The position numbers and the translations under genes were made by a program. From RPQJ01 sp963748985 (GTDB lineage: Bacteria; Pseudomonadota; Gammaproteobacteria; Steroidobacterales; Steroidobacteraceae): DNA of 64,000 bases. Below the pieces are notes generated by a model. It was not told where the DNA came from and searched no databases. It saw only the letters and a list, made by a program, of their open reading frames with translations. The DNA is taken from assembly GCA_963748985.1 (NCBI GenBank), contig CAVVKQ010000025.1, forward strand, positions 13,437-77,436, written 5' to 3'. Below are positions 1 to 9,121 of this stretch, piece by piece. Position 1 is the stretch's first letter. The number at the start of each line of letters is the position of its first letter.

Positions 1-1
1 G

Positions 2-1036
2 GGCCTGATCGACACGCACACGCACGTCACGGGCGACCCGACCCTGCCACCGTATTACGGCTACGGCATTTCAGTGCCGCGCGAGGCACTGATGGGTGCC
101 CGATTCGGCCGGGAAACGCTGCTGTCCGGCGTGACGACGATCCGCAACGTCGGCGCCAGTGGTTACTCGGACGTCGCGTTGCGCGATGCCATCAACGCTG
201 GCGACGTCATCGGGCCCCGCATCCTGGCGTCGGGCCCGGCGCTGGGTATCACGGGCGGCCATTGCGACAGCAACATGCTCGCGCCCGAATACAACGACCG
301 CGGTGAGGGCGTGGCCGACGGCGTCGACGCGGTGCGCGCGATGGTGCGCAGGAACGTCAAGTACGGCGCGGACGTGATCAAGTACTGCGGCACCGGCGGC
401 GTGTTCTCCAAGGGCACGCGCGTCGGCTTGCAGCAATACACGCCGGAAGAAGTCGCTGCGATCGTCGACGAAGCCCACATGCACGGCCGCCGGGTCGCGG
501 TGCACGCGCACGGCGCCAGTGGCATCAATGTCGCGCTCAAGGCAGGCGTGGACACGATCGAGCATGCGAGCCTGATCGACCAGGAAGGCCTCGACCTCGC
601 GAGGAAGACCGGTGCGTACCTGTCGATGGACATTTTCAACACCGAGTACACGCAGTCCGAAGGCCCCAAGCGCGGTGAGCTGGAGGAGTTCCTGCGCAAG
701 GACCGTGAAGTGGCGCAGGCGCAGCGCGATAACTTCAGGAAGGCCGTGCAGATGGGCATCAAGCTCACGCTGGGGACCGATACCGGCGTGCATCCGCACA
801 AGGACGCGCCGAAGCAGCTGGCGTACATGGTGCAGTACGGGATGACGCCGATGCAGGCGATCCAGGCGGCCACGAAGGTCGGCGCCGAGGCACTCGGCAT
901 CGAAGCCGAGGTGGGACAAATTGCTCCCGGCTACGCGGCCGACATCGTCGCCGTGACGCGCGACCCGCTCGCGGACATACACGCGCTGGAGGCCGTCGAG
1001 TTCGTCATGAAGCAGGGAACCGTGTACAAGCAGTGA
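2..1036 (+). CDS. Amidohydrolase family dipeptidase/carboxypeptidase (5' end outside window)
   Basis: Metal-dependent hydrolase of the amidohydrolase superfamily, closest in character to the prolidase/Xaa-Lys/Arg dipeptidase branch; the family cleaves small peptides or N-acyl amino acids. The reading frame is open from base 2 and starts inside the first metal motif, IDTHTH. Later come a candidate carbamylated lysine in VIKYCGTGGV, metal histidines in VHAHGAS and TIEHAS, and the catalytic aspartate in LGTDTGV; the C-terminus has the usual beta-sandwich return (GYAADIVAV). Only the N-terminal part, probably with a signal peptide, is missing. Two POT peptide transporters, a GntR regulator and an M2 peptidase follow on the same strand, which supports a role in peptide use. 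The exact substrate is not readable from sequence. Confidence 0.85.
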   Translation, partial: GLIDTHTHVTGDPTLPPYYGYGISVPREALMGARFGRETLLSGVTTIRNVGASGYSDVALRDAINAGDVIGPRILASGPALGITGGHCDSNMLAPEYNDRGEGVADGVDAVRAMVRRNVKYGADVIKYCGTGGVFSKGTRVGLQQYTPEEVAAIVDEAHMHGRRVAVHAHGASGINVALKAGVDTIEHASLIDQEGLDLARKTGAYLSMDIFNTEYTQSEGPKRGELEEFLRKDREVAQAQRDNFRKAVQMGIKLTLGTDTGVHPHKDAPKQLAYMVQYGMTPMQAIQAATKVGAEALGIEAEVGQIAPGYAADIVAVTRDPLADIHALEAVEFVMKQGTVYKQ

Positions 1037-1043
1037 TCCGGCC

Positions 1044-1070
1044 GGAAATAGGGGACGCTCACCTATTTCC
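1044..1070. repeat. REP-like palindrome, single unit
   Basis: Nine-base arms GGAAATAGG and CCTATTTCC flank the core GGACGCTCA. The element begins seven bases after the stop codon of the amidohydrolase. A further half-like stretch (CACCTGTTTCC, 1071-1081) follows, so a second, decayed unit may be present. It belongs to the same family as the elements at 2573, 28163, 45832 and 55142. It lies where the start of the next gene would be expected. Confidence 0.8.
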
Positions 1071-1145
1071 CACCTGTTTCCGCCAGGGGGAATCGCCATT
1101 CGGGATCAGTGGTTCGGGCATCCGCGGGGACTCGCCACACTCTTC

Positions 1146-2573
1146 ATGACGGAGATGTGGGAGCGCTTCACCTATTACGGGATGCGCGGGATCCTGATCC
1201 TGTTCCTGGTCGACGCCGTCGCCACCGGCGGTTTCGGGCTCGACGATCGCAAGGCCACCGCGATCTACGGCCTCTACACCACGGCGACGTACCTGATGGC
1301 CCTGCCCGGCGGCTGGCTCGCCGACCGCCTGCTCGGTGCCCAGCGTGCCGTGGTGTGGGGAGCCACGCTGATTCTCGTCGGCAACACGTTGCTGGCCATT
1401 CCGGCCGGACCCACGCTCTTCTATACCGGTTGCCTGGTGGTCGTGCTCGGCGTCGGGCTGCTGAAGCCGAACATCAGCGCGATGGTTGCACAGCTGTATC
1501 CGGAAGGCGGCGCCGCGCGTGACGCAGGGTTTACCCTCTTTTACCTGGGCATCAACGTCGGCGCACTGATCGGTTCCCTGGCGACGCCCTGGCTCGCGCA
1601 GCAATACGGTTGGCGCGCGGGATTTGCGGGCGCCGCCGTCGCGATGGCCCTGGGGCTGGCGCAGTTTCAGCTGACGCGACATCACCTGGGGGACGCTGGA
1701 AAACGTGCGCGTCCCACGCATCCCGCCCTGCTCGCCGCCGACCAACGGCAGTGGCGCGGAGTCATGGCCATGCTGGGCGCCGTTGCTGTCGTCACAACAC
1801 TGATTGCAGCCGGCATCATCACGCTCGACCCGACGCATGTCGCACGCTGGACCGCCGTTGCGATCCTCGTCGTGACCGTGGGGTATTTCTGCTACCTGCT
1901 CATGTTCGCCGGTCTCGACCGCACCGAGCGCCGACGCGTGCTGGTCGTGCTCGCGCTCTTCATTTCGTCCGCGCTGTTCTGGGCCGGCTACGAGCAGGCG
2001 GGCTCGTCGTTGAACCTGTTCGCGGAACGGTTCACCGATCGCCTGGTCGGCGGCTTCGAGATTCCCGCGGGCTGGTTCCAGGCGCCGAGTGCGCTCTACA
2101 TCCTGCTGTTCGCGCCGGCGTTCTCGGCACTCTGGATCTACCTCGGCCGGCGCAACCTCGACCCTTCGGCCCCCGCCAAGTTCGCACTTGGGCTGCTGCT
2201 GCTCGGCCTGGGATTCCTGGTGATGTTTGGTGCGGCCACGGTGGTCGCCAGCGGCCAGCTCGCGGGGCCGCAATGGCTGCTGCTGGCCTACCTGCTGCAT
2301 TGCTTCGGCGAGTTGTGCCTGAGCCCCGTGGGTCTCAGTTCGGTGACGAAGCTCGCACCACCTCGTCTCGTCGGCCAGATGATGGGGCTGTGGTTCCTGG
2401 CGACGTCGCTCGGCCTGTTGCTCGCCGGTCTCGTTGCAGGTGGGTTCGATGCACAGGATGTCGCGTCGATGCCCGGCCAGTACCTGAAGATTGCACTCGT
2501 CGCGCTGGTCGCGGGCGCCACGCTGCTCCTGATCGCCAGCCGCGTGCAGCGGCTGGCTGGCGGCATCAGGTAG
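1146..2573 (+). CDS. POT/PTR2 family proton-dependent oligopeptide transporter 1
   Basis: Inner-membrane proton/peptide symporter of the POT (PTR2) branch of the MFS. Hallmarks seen are the first-helix signature EMWERFTYYGMR, the PTR2 motif around FYTGCLVVVLGVGLLKPNIS, FTLFYLGINVGALIG, and later FWAGYEQAGSSLNLF. About 90 residues separate the two halves, enough for the extra helix pair (HA/HB) of 14-helix POTs. The first conventional start is ATG 1146, but the conserved family sequence GHPRGL lies upstream in the same open frame. A Shine-Dalgarno-like AGGGGGA at 1085-1091 precedes an ATT at 1098, so the true N-terminus is probably longer. It is followed at once by a palindromic repeat and a paralogous POT gene. 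Confidence 0.88.
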   Translation: MTEMWERFTYYGMRGILILFLVDAVATGGFGLDDRKATAIYGLYTTATYLMALPGGWLADRLLGAQRAVVWGATLILVGNTLLAIPAGPTLFYTGCLVVVLGVGLLKPNISAMVAQLYPEGGAARDAGFTLFYLGINVGALIGSLATPWLAQQYGWRAGFAGAAVAMALGLAQFQLTRHHLGDAGKRARPTHPALLAADQRQWRGVMAMLGAVAVVTTLIAAGIITLDPTHVARWTAVAILVVTVGYFCYLLMFAGLDRTERRRVLVVLALFISSALFWAGYEQAGSSLNLFAERFTDRLVGGFEIPAGWFQAPSALYILLFAPAFSALWIYLGRRNLDPSAPAKFALGLLLLGLGFLVMFGAATVVASGQLAGPQWLLLAYLLHCFGELCLSPVGLSSVTKLAPPRLVGQMMGLWFLATSLGLLLAGLVAGGFDAQDVASMPGQYLKIALVALVAGATLLLIASRVQRLAGGIR

Positions 2574-2632
2574 GGAAATAGGGGACGTGCACCTATTTCC
2601 TGGTGGAAATAGGTGCACGTCCCCTATTTCCC
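2573..2632. repeat. REP-like inverted repeat, perfect 28-bp arms
   Basis: Arms 2573-2600 and 2605-2632 are perfectly complementary over 28 bases, separated by the loop TGGT. The first base is the last base of the TAG stop of the upstream transporter. Each arm is itself a palindromic unit (AAATAGG ... CCTATTT) with core GGGACGTGCACC. There is no T-run, so it is not a standard intrinsic terminator, though an RNA copy would fold very stably and could protect or punctuate the transcript before the next POT gene. Confidence 0.9.
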
Positions 2633-2717
2633 GGGCAGCTTGCTCTCGCACCGCAAAATCCACCAGACTCTGCAGCCTCGCGCCCGTCGGCGCAACCCAT
2701 TGGAATAGCGAAAAATA

Positions 2718-4090
2718 ATGTCCAGCACAGCAGTACCCGGCGTGCCCGCAGGCACCTTGCTCGGTCACCCCACAGGACTGTTCCTGCTCTTCGCGACGGA
2801 GATGTGGGAACGCTTCAGCTACTACGGCATGCGCGCGTTGCTGGTGCTGTCGCTCGTGGCAGGCGTCGAGACTGCGAACCCCGGTTTCGGCTGGACGCAG
2901 GCCGAAGCGCTCAAGCTGTACGGTCTCTTCACCGGCTTCGTCTACTTCACGCCGCTCATCGGCGGCTGGCTCGCCGACAACTACCTCGGCCAGCGCAAGT
3001 CGGTGATCATCGGCGGCCTGGTCATGGCCGCGGGCCAGTTCACGCTGGCCGCCGCGATTCCCGGCAACCTGCAGCTGTTCTACATCGGCCTGGTCCTGCT
3101 CGTCCTCGGCAACGGCTTCTTCAAGCCGAACATCTCGACGATGGTCGGCGACCTGTACCCCGAAGGCGACGCGCGTCGCGACGGCGCGTTCACGATCTTC
3201 TACATGGGGATCAACGCGGGCGCGTTCCTGGCGCCGCTCATCTGCTCGACGCTCGGCGAAGACCCGGCCAGGGGTTGGGCGTACGGCTACTTCGCCGCCG
3301 GCGTCGGCATGATCCTGTCCGTCATCATCCAGCTGCTGCTGGCGCGCAAGTACCTGGGCGAGATCGGCGTGGTGCCGGCCGCGCAGCCGGGCTGCTAGCG
3401 CTTGCGGGCGGCGAGAAAAAGCCGCTCACGCCGGACGAAGTCGATCGCCTGCGCGTGATCTTCATGCTGTTCGTGTTCATCGTGCTGTTCTGGGCCGCGT
3501 TCGAGCAGGCCGGCGGCCTCATGAACCTGTACGCCGCGGAGAAGACCGACCGCATGATCGGCACGTTCGAAGTGCCGGCGGGCTGGTTCCAGTCGCTGAA
3601 CCCGCTCTTCATCGTGCTGCTGGCGCCGCTGTTCTCGGTCGCCTGGAGCAAGCTTGGCGAGATCGGCCGCAATCCCGCGACGCCGAAGAAAATGACGATG
3701 GGCCTCGTGCTGACCGGCATCGGCTTCCTCGCGATGGTCGCCGCGGCGCTCGAGTCGCAGGGCGGCGACGCCAAGGCCAGCATGTGGTGGCTCGTGATCG
3801 CCTACTTCTTCCACACGACAGGCGAACTCTGCATCTCGCCGGTCGGGCTCTCGATGGTCACGAAGCTCGCGCCGCTGCGCCTGGCCTCGCTGATGATGGG
3901 CGTCTGGTTCCTCATCAACTTCGTCGCCAACTGGCTGGCGGGCATCATCGGCTCGTACGCCGAATCGCTCGGCGAGCTGTCGATCTTCGGCGGCCTGGCC
4001 GGGACTCTCTTCTTCTTCGCGATCGTGCTCTGGACGCTGTCCGGCACGCTCGTGCGGTGGATGCACGGCGCCGAAGACATCAAGCACTGA
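2718..4090 (+). pseudogene. POT family oligopeptide transporter 2, interrupted by a single frameshift
   Basis: Second POT/PTR2 peptide symporter, paralogous to the upstream gene. ATG 2718 starts a frame with the first-helix signature EMWERFSYYGMR and FFKPNISTMVGDLYP; it stops at 3396-3398. The remaining half, with FWAAFEQAGGLMNLY and the ELCISPVGLSMVTKLAP region, continues in another frame to 4090. One base missing near 3386 explains the break, and restoring it gives about 457 residues. The linker between the halves is about 65-70 residues shorter than in paralogue 1, so this copy either is a 12-helix type or has lost the HA/HB helices. Whether the frameshift is real or a consensus error cannot be told here. 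Confidence 0.8.
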
Positions 4091-4112
4091 TGACACACGG
4101 CGGAGCGGCTGC

Positions 4113-4892
4113 ATGAGACAGACCGAAGGCGCGGCGGCGCTCGCCCTGCTCGACCGGGAGCTGATCGACGCCGATTCGCCCTCGCCGCTGTATTTCCAGC
4201 TGTACACGGTCCTGCACGACGCCATCGTGAAGGGCGTGCTGCCGAACGAGTCGCGCATGCCGTCCGAGAAGGAACTCTCGGACGGATTCGACGTCTCGCG
4301 CATCACCGCGCGGCGCACGCTCGTCGAACTCGCCGCCAAGGGTCTCGTGGTCCGGCACCGCGGCAAGGGCACGTTCGTCAGTCACGCGGACCGCCCCGCG
4401 CCGATCGTCGCGCCGCTCGGCTCCAACGCGGAAAGCCTTGGCGACCTCGGCCGCGGTACGACGCTCACGGTCCTGTTCAAGCGCATGGCGGTACCGCCAC
4501 CGGACCTGCAGACGGCATTCGGACTCGGCGCAGGCGTCCGGGTGTGCCAGCTCGTGCGGGTGCGCAGTGCCAGTGGCCAGCCGTTCGCGCACTACGTCTC
4601 GTGGACGCCCAAGTTCTCGGCGTCGATGCCGAAGAAAGAATTCGAGGGCGCCAGCCGGCTGACGCTGTTTGAACGCTACGGGCTCAAGATCGCGCGCATG
4701 GAGCGCTTCCTCAGCGCGGAAGGCGCGGCGCCTGACGTTGCCCGCGCGCTCGACGTCCCGAGCGGCAAGCCGCTGCTCAAGCTCGTCCGCTTTTCCTACG
4801 ACGCGCAGGGTCAGCTGCAGGATCACCTCGTGGCCCGCTACAACTCGGACCTCTTCAGTTACCGCGTCGAAACGAAGGTCGGGCTCGACTGA
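4113..4892 (+). CDS. GntR family transcriptional regulator, HutC/UTRA type
   Basis: DNA-binding repressor or activator of 259 residues. Residues about 22-92 form the GntR winged helix (PLYFQLYTVLHDAIVKG, SRITARRTLVELAAKGLV, RHRGKGTFV). The rest is a UTRA effector domain, as in HutC and NagR, which binds small metabolites such as urocanate or sugar phosphates. ATG 4113 lies 23 bp after the POT2 stop on the same strand, with a purine-rich stretch upstream. It probably controls the neighbouring peptide transport genes; that target is inference from position. Confidence 0.88.
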   Translation: MRQTEGAAALALLDRELIDADSPSPLYFQLYTVLHDAIVKGVLPNESRMPSEKELSDGFDVSRITARRTLVELAAKGLVVRHRGKGTFVSHADRPAPIVAPLGSNAESLGDLGRGTTLTVLFKRMAVPPPDLQTAFGLGAGVRVCQLVRVRSASGQPFAHYVSWTPKFSASMPKKEFEGASRLTLFERYGLKIARMERFLSAEGAAPDVARALDVPSGKPLLKLVRFSYDAQGQLQDHLVARYNSDLFSYRVETKVGLD

Positions 4893-4993
4893 ATCCGGTA
4901 CGACCTGCGGCGCACAGCGTGGGTTTCTTGCTAATCTTGTCACCTTCGCGCGCGGCGGTTCGCCGTCTCGCACACCCTGTTCCGGAGACCGCA

Positions 4994-6838
4994 ATGACCT
5001 TTACCCGCACCGGCGGCATCGCCCCGCGTTCCCTGCCCCGCCAGCTGCGCAGCCGCCTTGCTGCGGGCGTCGCCATCGCGCTCTGCACGCTCGCGCCGCT
5101 CGGCGTCGCCTCGGCCGAGACCGCCGACGAGTTCGTCGCGCGACTCAACAAGGAGTTCGCGGACATCGGTCTCGAGCTGAATGCAGCTGGCTGGACACAG
5201 GCGACGTACATCACGGTCGACACACAGCTGTTGACCGCTCGTGCCAATGAGCGCTTCCTGGCCGCCTTCAGCAAGGCTGTCGAGGAGTCGAAGCAGTTCG
5301 ACGGCAAGCCGATGAGCGCCGCATCGCGCCGCGCCATCGACCTGTTGCGGCAGGGCGTATCCGCGCCGGCACCGGACGATCCCGCGAAGCGCGCTGAACT
5401 GGCCACGCTGCTCGCCGGAATGGATGCGAAGTACGGCTCAGCGAAGTACTGCAAGGCCGGCGCGAAGGAATGCCGCGACGAGGTGCAGCTCAAGGCGGTA
5501 CTCGAGAAGAGTCGCGACTACGACGAGCTGCTCGACGCGTGGAAGGGCTGGCACGACCAGGCCCGCGCACTGCGCGCCGATTACACGCGGTTCACCGAAC
5601 TGGCGAACGAGGGGTCACGGACCCTGGGTTACAAGGACCTCGGCGCGATGTGGCGCTCTGGCTACGACATGCCGGCCGACGATTTCACGAAGGAAGCCGC
5701 GCGTCTCTACCGGCAGGTCGAGCCGCTCTACAAGGACCTGCAGTGCTACGCGCGCGGGAAACTCGCGGCGAAGTACGGCGAGGACAAGGTGCCGGCGGGC
5801 AAGCCGATTCCGGCGCACCTGTTCGGCAACATGTGGGCCCAGCAATGGGACGCTGCCTACGACATTTTCGAACCCTACCCCGGTGTCAGCCAGCTCGACG
5901 TCGACGCCGCGCTCGTCGCGCAGAACTACGACCCGGTCCGCATGGCCAAGTCGGCTGAGGCGTTCTACCAGTCGATCGCCTTCCCCGCCTTGCCGGCGAC
6001 GTTCTGGGAGCGCTCGATGCTGGCACAGCCGCGTGATCGCGACGTGCAATGCCACGCCAGCGCCTGGCACATGGACGGCAAGGACGATGTGCGCATCAAG
6101 ATGTGCATCCGGCCGACCGCCGAGGAACTGCGCACGATCTACCACGAGTTGGGGCACATCTATTACTACGTCTGGTACAAGGACCAGCCGTTCATGTTCC
6201 AGAACGGCGCGCACGACGGCTTCCACGAGGCCATCGGCGACACGATCACGCTGTCGATGACGCCCGCGTACCTCGCGCAGATCGGTCTCGTGCCCGAAGC
6301 GAAAGCGAGCAAGGAAGCAGTCATCAACCAGCAGATGAAGATGGCCCTGGAGAAGATCGCGTTCCTGCCGTTCGGCAAGATGATCGACGAATGGCGCTGG
6401 CAGGTGTTCTCGGGGCAGGTGACGCCCGCGAACTACAATGCCGCGTGGTGGGCGCTGCGTGAGAAGTACCAGGGCATCCGCCCGCCGGTCGAGCGCACCG
6501 AGGCCGATTTCGATCCGGGCGCGAAGTACCACATTCCGGGCAACACGCCGTACACGCGGTACTTCCTCTCGTTCATCATGCAGTTCCAGTTCCAGAAGGC
6601 GCTGTGCGAAGCGGCCGGGTTCAAGGGCCCGCTGTCGGAATGCTCGATCTTCGGCAACGAGGAAGCGGGCAGGAAGTTCGGCGCGATGCTCGCGAAGGGC
6701 GCCAGCCAGCCGTGGCAGGACACGCTCTACGAGCTGACCGGCACGCGGCAGATGGACGGCTCGGCGATCATCGAATACTTCAAGCCGTTGCAGGACTGGC
6801 TCAGGGAACAGAACAAGGGCGAAACCTGCGGCTGGTGA
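4994..6838 (+). CDS. M2 family metallopeptidase (peptidyl-dipeptidase A / ACE-like), secreted
   Basis: Zinc dipeptidyl carboxypeptidase related to angiotensin-converting enzyme; it removes C-terminal dipeptides. From ATG 4994 the product has 614 residues. The first 38 form a signal peptide: an arginine-containing N-region, a hydrophobic core, and an Ala-rich cleavage site before AETADEF. The zinc site HELGH is at residues 384-388 and the third ligand Glu at about 412 in HEAIGD, the spacing typical of M2. An in-frame GTG at 4919 would add 25 residues but break the signal-peptide layout, so 4994 is preferred (GGAGA upstream). It would feed dipeptides to the POT transporters just upstream. Confidence 0.92.
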   Translation: MTFTRTGGIAPRSLPRQLRSRLAAGVAIALCTLAPLGVASAETADEFVARLNKEFADIGLELNAAGWTQATYITVDTQLLTARANERFLAAFSKAVEESKQFDGKPMSAASRRAIDLLRQGVSAPAPDDPAKRAELATLLAGMDAKYGSAKYCKAGAKECRDEVQLKAVLEKSRDYDELLDAWKGWHDQARALRADYTRFTELANEGSRTLGYKDLGAMWRSGYDMPADDFTKEAARLYRQVEPLYKDLQCYARGKLAAKYGEDKVPAGKPIPAHLFGNMWAQQWDAAYDIFEPYPGVSQLDVDAALVAQNYDPVRMAKSAEAFYQSIAFPALPATFWERSMLAQPRDRDVQCHASAWHMDGKDDVRIKMCIRPTAEELRTIYHELGHIYYYVWYKDQPFMFQNGAHDGFHEAIGDTITLSMTPAYLAQIGLVPEAKASKEAVINQQMKMALEKIAFLPFGKMIDEWRWQVFSGQVTPANYNAAWWALREKYQGIRPPVERTEADFDPGAKYHIPGNTPYTRYFLSFIMQFQFQKALCEAAGFKGPLSECSIFGNEEAGRKFGAMLAKGASQPWQDTLYELTGTRQMDGSAIIEYFKPLQDWLREQNKGETCGW

Positions 6839-6850
6839 GCGCCCTGGTGC

Positions 6851-7060
6851 TCAATCGACGGCGCGTTCGGCAACCACGCAATTGCGGCCGAGTTGCTTGG
6901 CCCGGTACAGGCGGGCATCCGCAAGCCTGAGCAGGGCGGGCACACCCGGCGCCTCGCGGTGGACCGCGAGACCGACGCTCATCGTCACGCCCAAGCCGGG
7001 CGAGATTGCCGGCCTGGTGCGGCCGGGCGACGCCACGGGCATTCGGCAAGCCGTCTTCCA
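6851..7060 (-). pseudogene. Remnant of the C-terminal end of a GGDEF (diguanylate cyclase) domain
   Basis: Reverse-strand translation gives about 65 residues ending at a TGA (6851-6853). They match the tail of GGDEF domains: VTMSVGLAVH, then LLRLADARLYRAKQLGRN, the usual helix after the active site. Nothing upstream encodes the GGDEF motif or an input domain, and the frame continues into unrelated sequence. It is a truncated, presumably non-functional leftover of a cyclic-di-GMP gene. Confidence 0.6.
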
Positions 7061-7171
7061 ACTAGGCATTTTCGCTGAGTCTTCGGCGCCGCGAGAGTGG
7101 TTGACTTCCAGTACATTGGCTCGACACCACGACGAGCGAAACAGCGGGACGCGGCAAGTCCCAGGCGGCGG

Positions 7172-7879
7172 ATGCGCATCGACCGATACGTTCACGACGA
7201 ACGCCTGACGTGGGGCGCCGCGTCCGTATTGCTTGTCGTCACTGCATTGCACGCCGCCGGCATCGGCCGGCTCCTGCTTGCCCAACTCGAGCCCCAGCAG
7301 GACGAGCTGCCACCACCCGTCTTCCAGGTGAGCCTGCTCAAGCTGCCACCGCCACGCCTGCCACCCGAAGTGCAGCAGGCACCGGACACCGTGACCGACG
7401 CGGTCAAACAGCAGCGACCCAAGGTGACGCGCCCGGTGCCAATCCTCGTGGATACGCCCACCACGGACCCGGTCCCGCCCGACACGCAGGTCAAGCGCTA
7501 CGAACTGGGCGACGAACTGCTGCCCGGTGAGCCCGGTCCGCCGATGCCCGAGGGAACCGTCGACGGCGACCCGACCGCATCCGCCCCGGTCGAACAGACC
7601 CCCGTTCACTGGAAGATGAAGCTGCTCGACATGAAGCCGCCGATCTACCCGCCACGCTGCCTGCGCTTAGGGATCGAGGGCACCGTGCGCCTGCGGGTGC
7701 TCGTCGGTGAGGACGGGCGGCCCCAGGACGCGGCAGTTCGCACCAGCAGCGGCGACGCGGGCCTCGACCAGGCGGCGCTCGATGCCGTGCGCGATTGGCG
7801 GTTCGAGCCGGCCAGGCGCGACGGCGTGCCAATGCGCGCCTGGTGCATCGTCCCCATCACGTTCTCGTTGGCAGACTGA
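7172..7879 (+). CDS. tonB: TonB family energy transducer protein
   Basis: Periplasm-spanning protein that carries proton-motive energy from ExbB/ExbD to outer-membrane receptors. From ATG 7172 (GGCGG upstream) it has 235 residues: a short cytoplasmic start, one membrane helix (about 13-30), a long Pro-rich spacer, and a C-terminal TonB domain with YPPRCLRLGIEGTVRLRVLV and WRFEPARRDGVP. The arginine-rich 25 residues upstream in the same frame (from 7097) look like non-coding read-through. It forms an operon-like row with exbB- and exbD-like genes (15 and 22 bp gaps). Confidence 0.88.
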   Translation: MRIDRYVHDERLTWGAASVLLVVTALHAAGIGRLLLAQLEPQQDELPPPVFQVSLLKLPPPRLPPEVQQAPDTVTDAVKQQRPKVTRPVPILVDTPTTDPVPPDTQVKRYELGDELLPGEPGPPMPEGTVDGDPTASAPVEQTPVHWKMKLLDMKPPIYPPRCLRLGIEGTVRLRVLVGEDGRPQDAAVRTSSGDAGLDQAALDAVRDWRFEPARRDGVPMRAWCIVPITFSLAD

Positions 7880-7894
7880 ACACAGGATCCAGCC

Positions 7895-8638
7895 ATGCGT
7901 CCCACCGAAGCCCTGACCACGATGAGTTTCGCCAACTTCCTGCAGCAGACGGACGCCGTCGGGCTGTTCGTCTTCGGGTTGCTGGTCGTGATGTCGATCG
8001 TCTCGTGGTATTTCATCGTCCTGAAGGCCGCACGGGTCATCCGGATTCGCACGCGGTCGCACCACGTCGTGACGACGTTCTGGAAGACGCCGACGGACCA
8101 GGCTCTCGGTTACCTCGAGCAGCAGCCCGACTGGGAGCCGTTCTCCAAGATTGCGCTCGACGGCGAATTCTCCATGGAGCATCACGATCGCCTCACCGAA
8201 GAGCGCGTTGCGGGCACGCTGCACCGGGCCGAGTTCCTCGACCGTTCGTTGCGCTCCTCGATCAACCGCGAGACGGAGCGCCTGGAGACGGGTCTCACGT
8301 TCCTTGCGACCGTCGGCAGCACGGCCCCGTTCATCGGCCTGTTCGGCACGGTATGGGGAATCTTCCACGCGCTGGTGCGCATCGGCGCGTCCGGCGAGAC
8401 CTCGCTTGACCAGGTGGCGGGACCCGTGGGCGAAGCGCTGATCATGACTGCGCTCGGCCTCGCCGTCGCGGTGCCGGCAGTACTCGGCTACAACCTGGTG
8501 GTGCGCAACAACCGCGTGATCATCGCGAGCTTCCACGCGTTCGCCGAGGACCTGCTCGCCTACCTCACGACCGGCGCGCGCGTGCCCTCCTCCATGGACC
8601 ATCATCGCGCTCATCGCCTGCAGCAACAGGCGACCTGA
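7895..8638 (+). CDS. exbB: MotA/TolQ/ExbB proton channel family protein
   Basis: Inner-membrane subunit of the ExbB-ExbD-TonB motor, 247 residues. Three hydrophobic segments are visible: about 17-40, about 138-160 (FLATVGSTAPFIGLFGTVWG, the conserved ExbB/TolQ signature) and about 178-205 (EALIMTALGLAVAVPAVLGY). The neighbouring tonB and exbD genes argue for an Exb rather than a Tol system, since no tolA, tolB or pal is nearby. Expected partner substrates are outer-membrane receptors for siderophores or other large nutrients, none of which is in this window. Confidence 0.9.
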   Translation: MRPTEALTTMSFANFLQQTDAVGLFVFGLLVVMSIVSWYFIVLKAARVIRIRTRSHHVVTTFWKTPTDQALGYLEQQPDWEPFSKIALDGEFSMEHHDRLTEERVAGTLHRAEFLDRSLRSSINRETERLETGLTFLATVGSTAPFIGLFGTVWGIFHALVRIGASGETSLDQVAGPVGEALIMTALGLAVAVPAVLGYNLVVRNNRVIIASFHAFAEDLLAYLTTGARVPSSMDHHRAHRLQQQAT

Positions 8639-8660
8639 CGCTCACCTACGGGAGACGGCC

Positions 8661-9101
8661 ATGGCATTCAGTGGACTTGGTGGCGGCGGTGGCACCCCAC
8701 ACTCGGCCCCGATGGCCGAGATCAACATGATTCCGCTCGTCGACGTCATGCTGGTGCTGTTGATCATCTTCATGATCACCGCGCCCCTGATCGCCCACAA
8801 GATCAAGATCGACCTGCCGCAGGCGTCGACCGTCCTGCTCGAGGAAAAACCGGACACCATCGTCATCGCACTCATGGGCGACGGCAAGATGTTCCTGAAC
8901 GACGTGCCGATCGATCGCCTGGAGCTGGTCGAGCGTCTCGCTGCCGAAGCGCAGCGCAAGCCGCAGCCGGAACTGCACCTGCACGTCGACCGCACGCTGC
9001 AGTTCCAGTCGCTCGCCACGGTCATGGCCGACGCGCAGAACGCGGGCATGGTCAAGGTCGGCATCGCGACGGATCCGATCAAGGGCAAAGAGGGCGGCTG
9101 A
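8661..9101 (+). CDS. exbD: ExbD/TolR family biopolymer transport protein
   Basis: 146-residue single-helix protein that works with ExbB as the proton-driven motor. A Gly-rich start (GLGGGGG) precedes AEINMIPLVDVMLVLLIIFM, which carries the conserved membrane aspartate (about residue 29). A periplasmic ExbD domain follows, with LHLHVDRTLQFQSLATVMAD. The start ATG 8661 has GGAGA upstream and lies 22 bp after exbB. The next gene (DUF1232) starts 20 bp later and may be co-transcribed. Confidence 0.92.
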   Translation: MAFSGLGGGGGTPHSAPMAEINMIPLVDVMLVLLIIFMITAPLIAHKIKIDLPQASTVLLEEKPDTIVIALMGDGKMFLNDVPIDRLELVERLAAEAQRKPQPELHLHVDRTLQFQSLATVMADAQNAGMVKVGIATDPIKGKEGG

Positions 9102-9121
9102 CGGCCGGCGAGGAGTGACCG

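Noticed and set aside
2573..2632. Palindromes interpreted as intrinsic terminators
   Set aside because: They form strong hairpins but have no T-run on either side, and the same family occurs inside the glyQ reading frame.
4919..4993. Longer M2 peptidase starting at GTG 4919
   Set aside because: It would put 25 extra residues before a well-formed signal peptide; ATG 4994 has a better ribosome-binding site.
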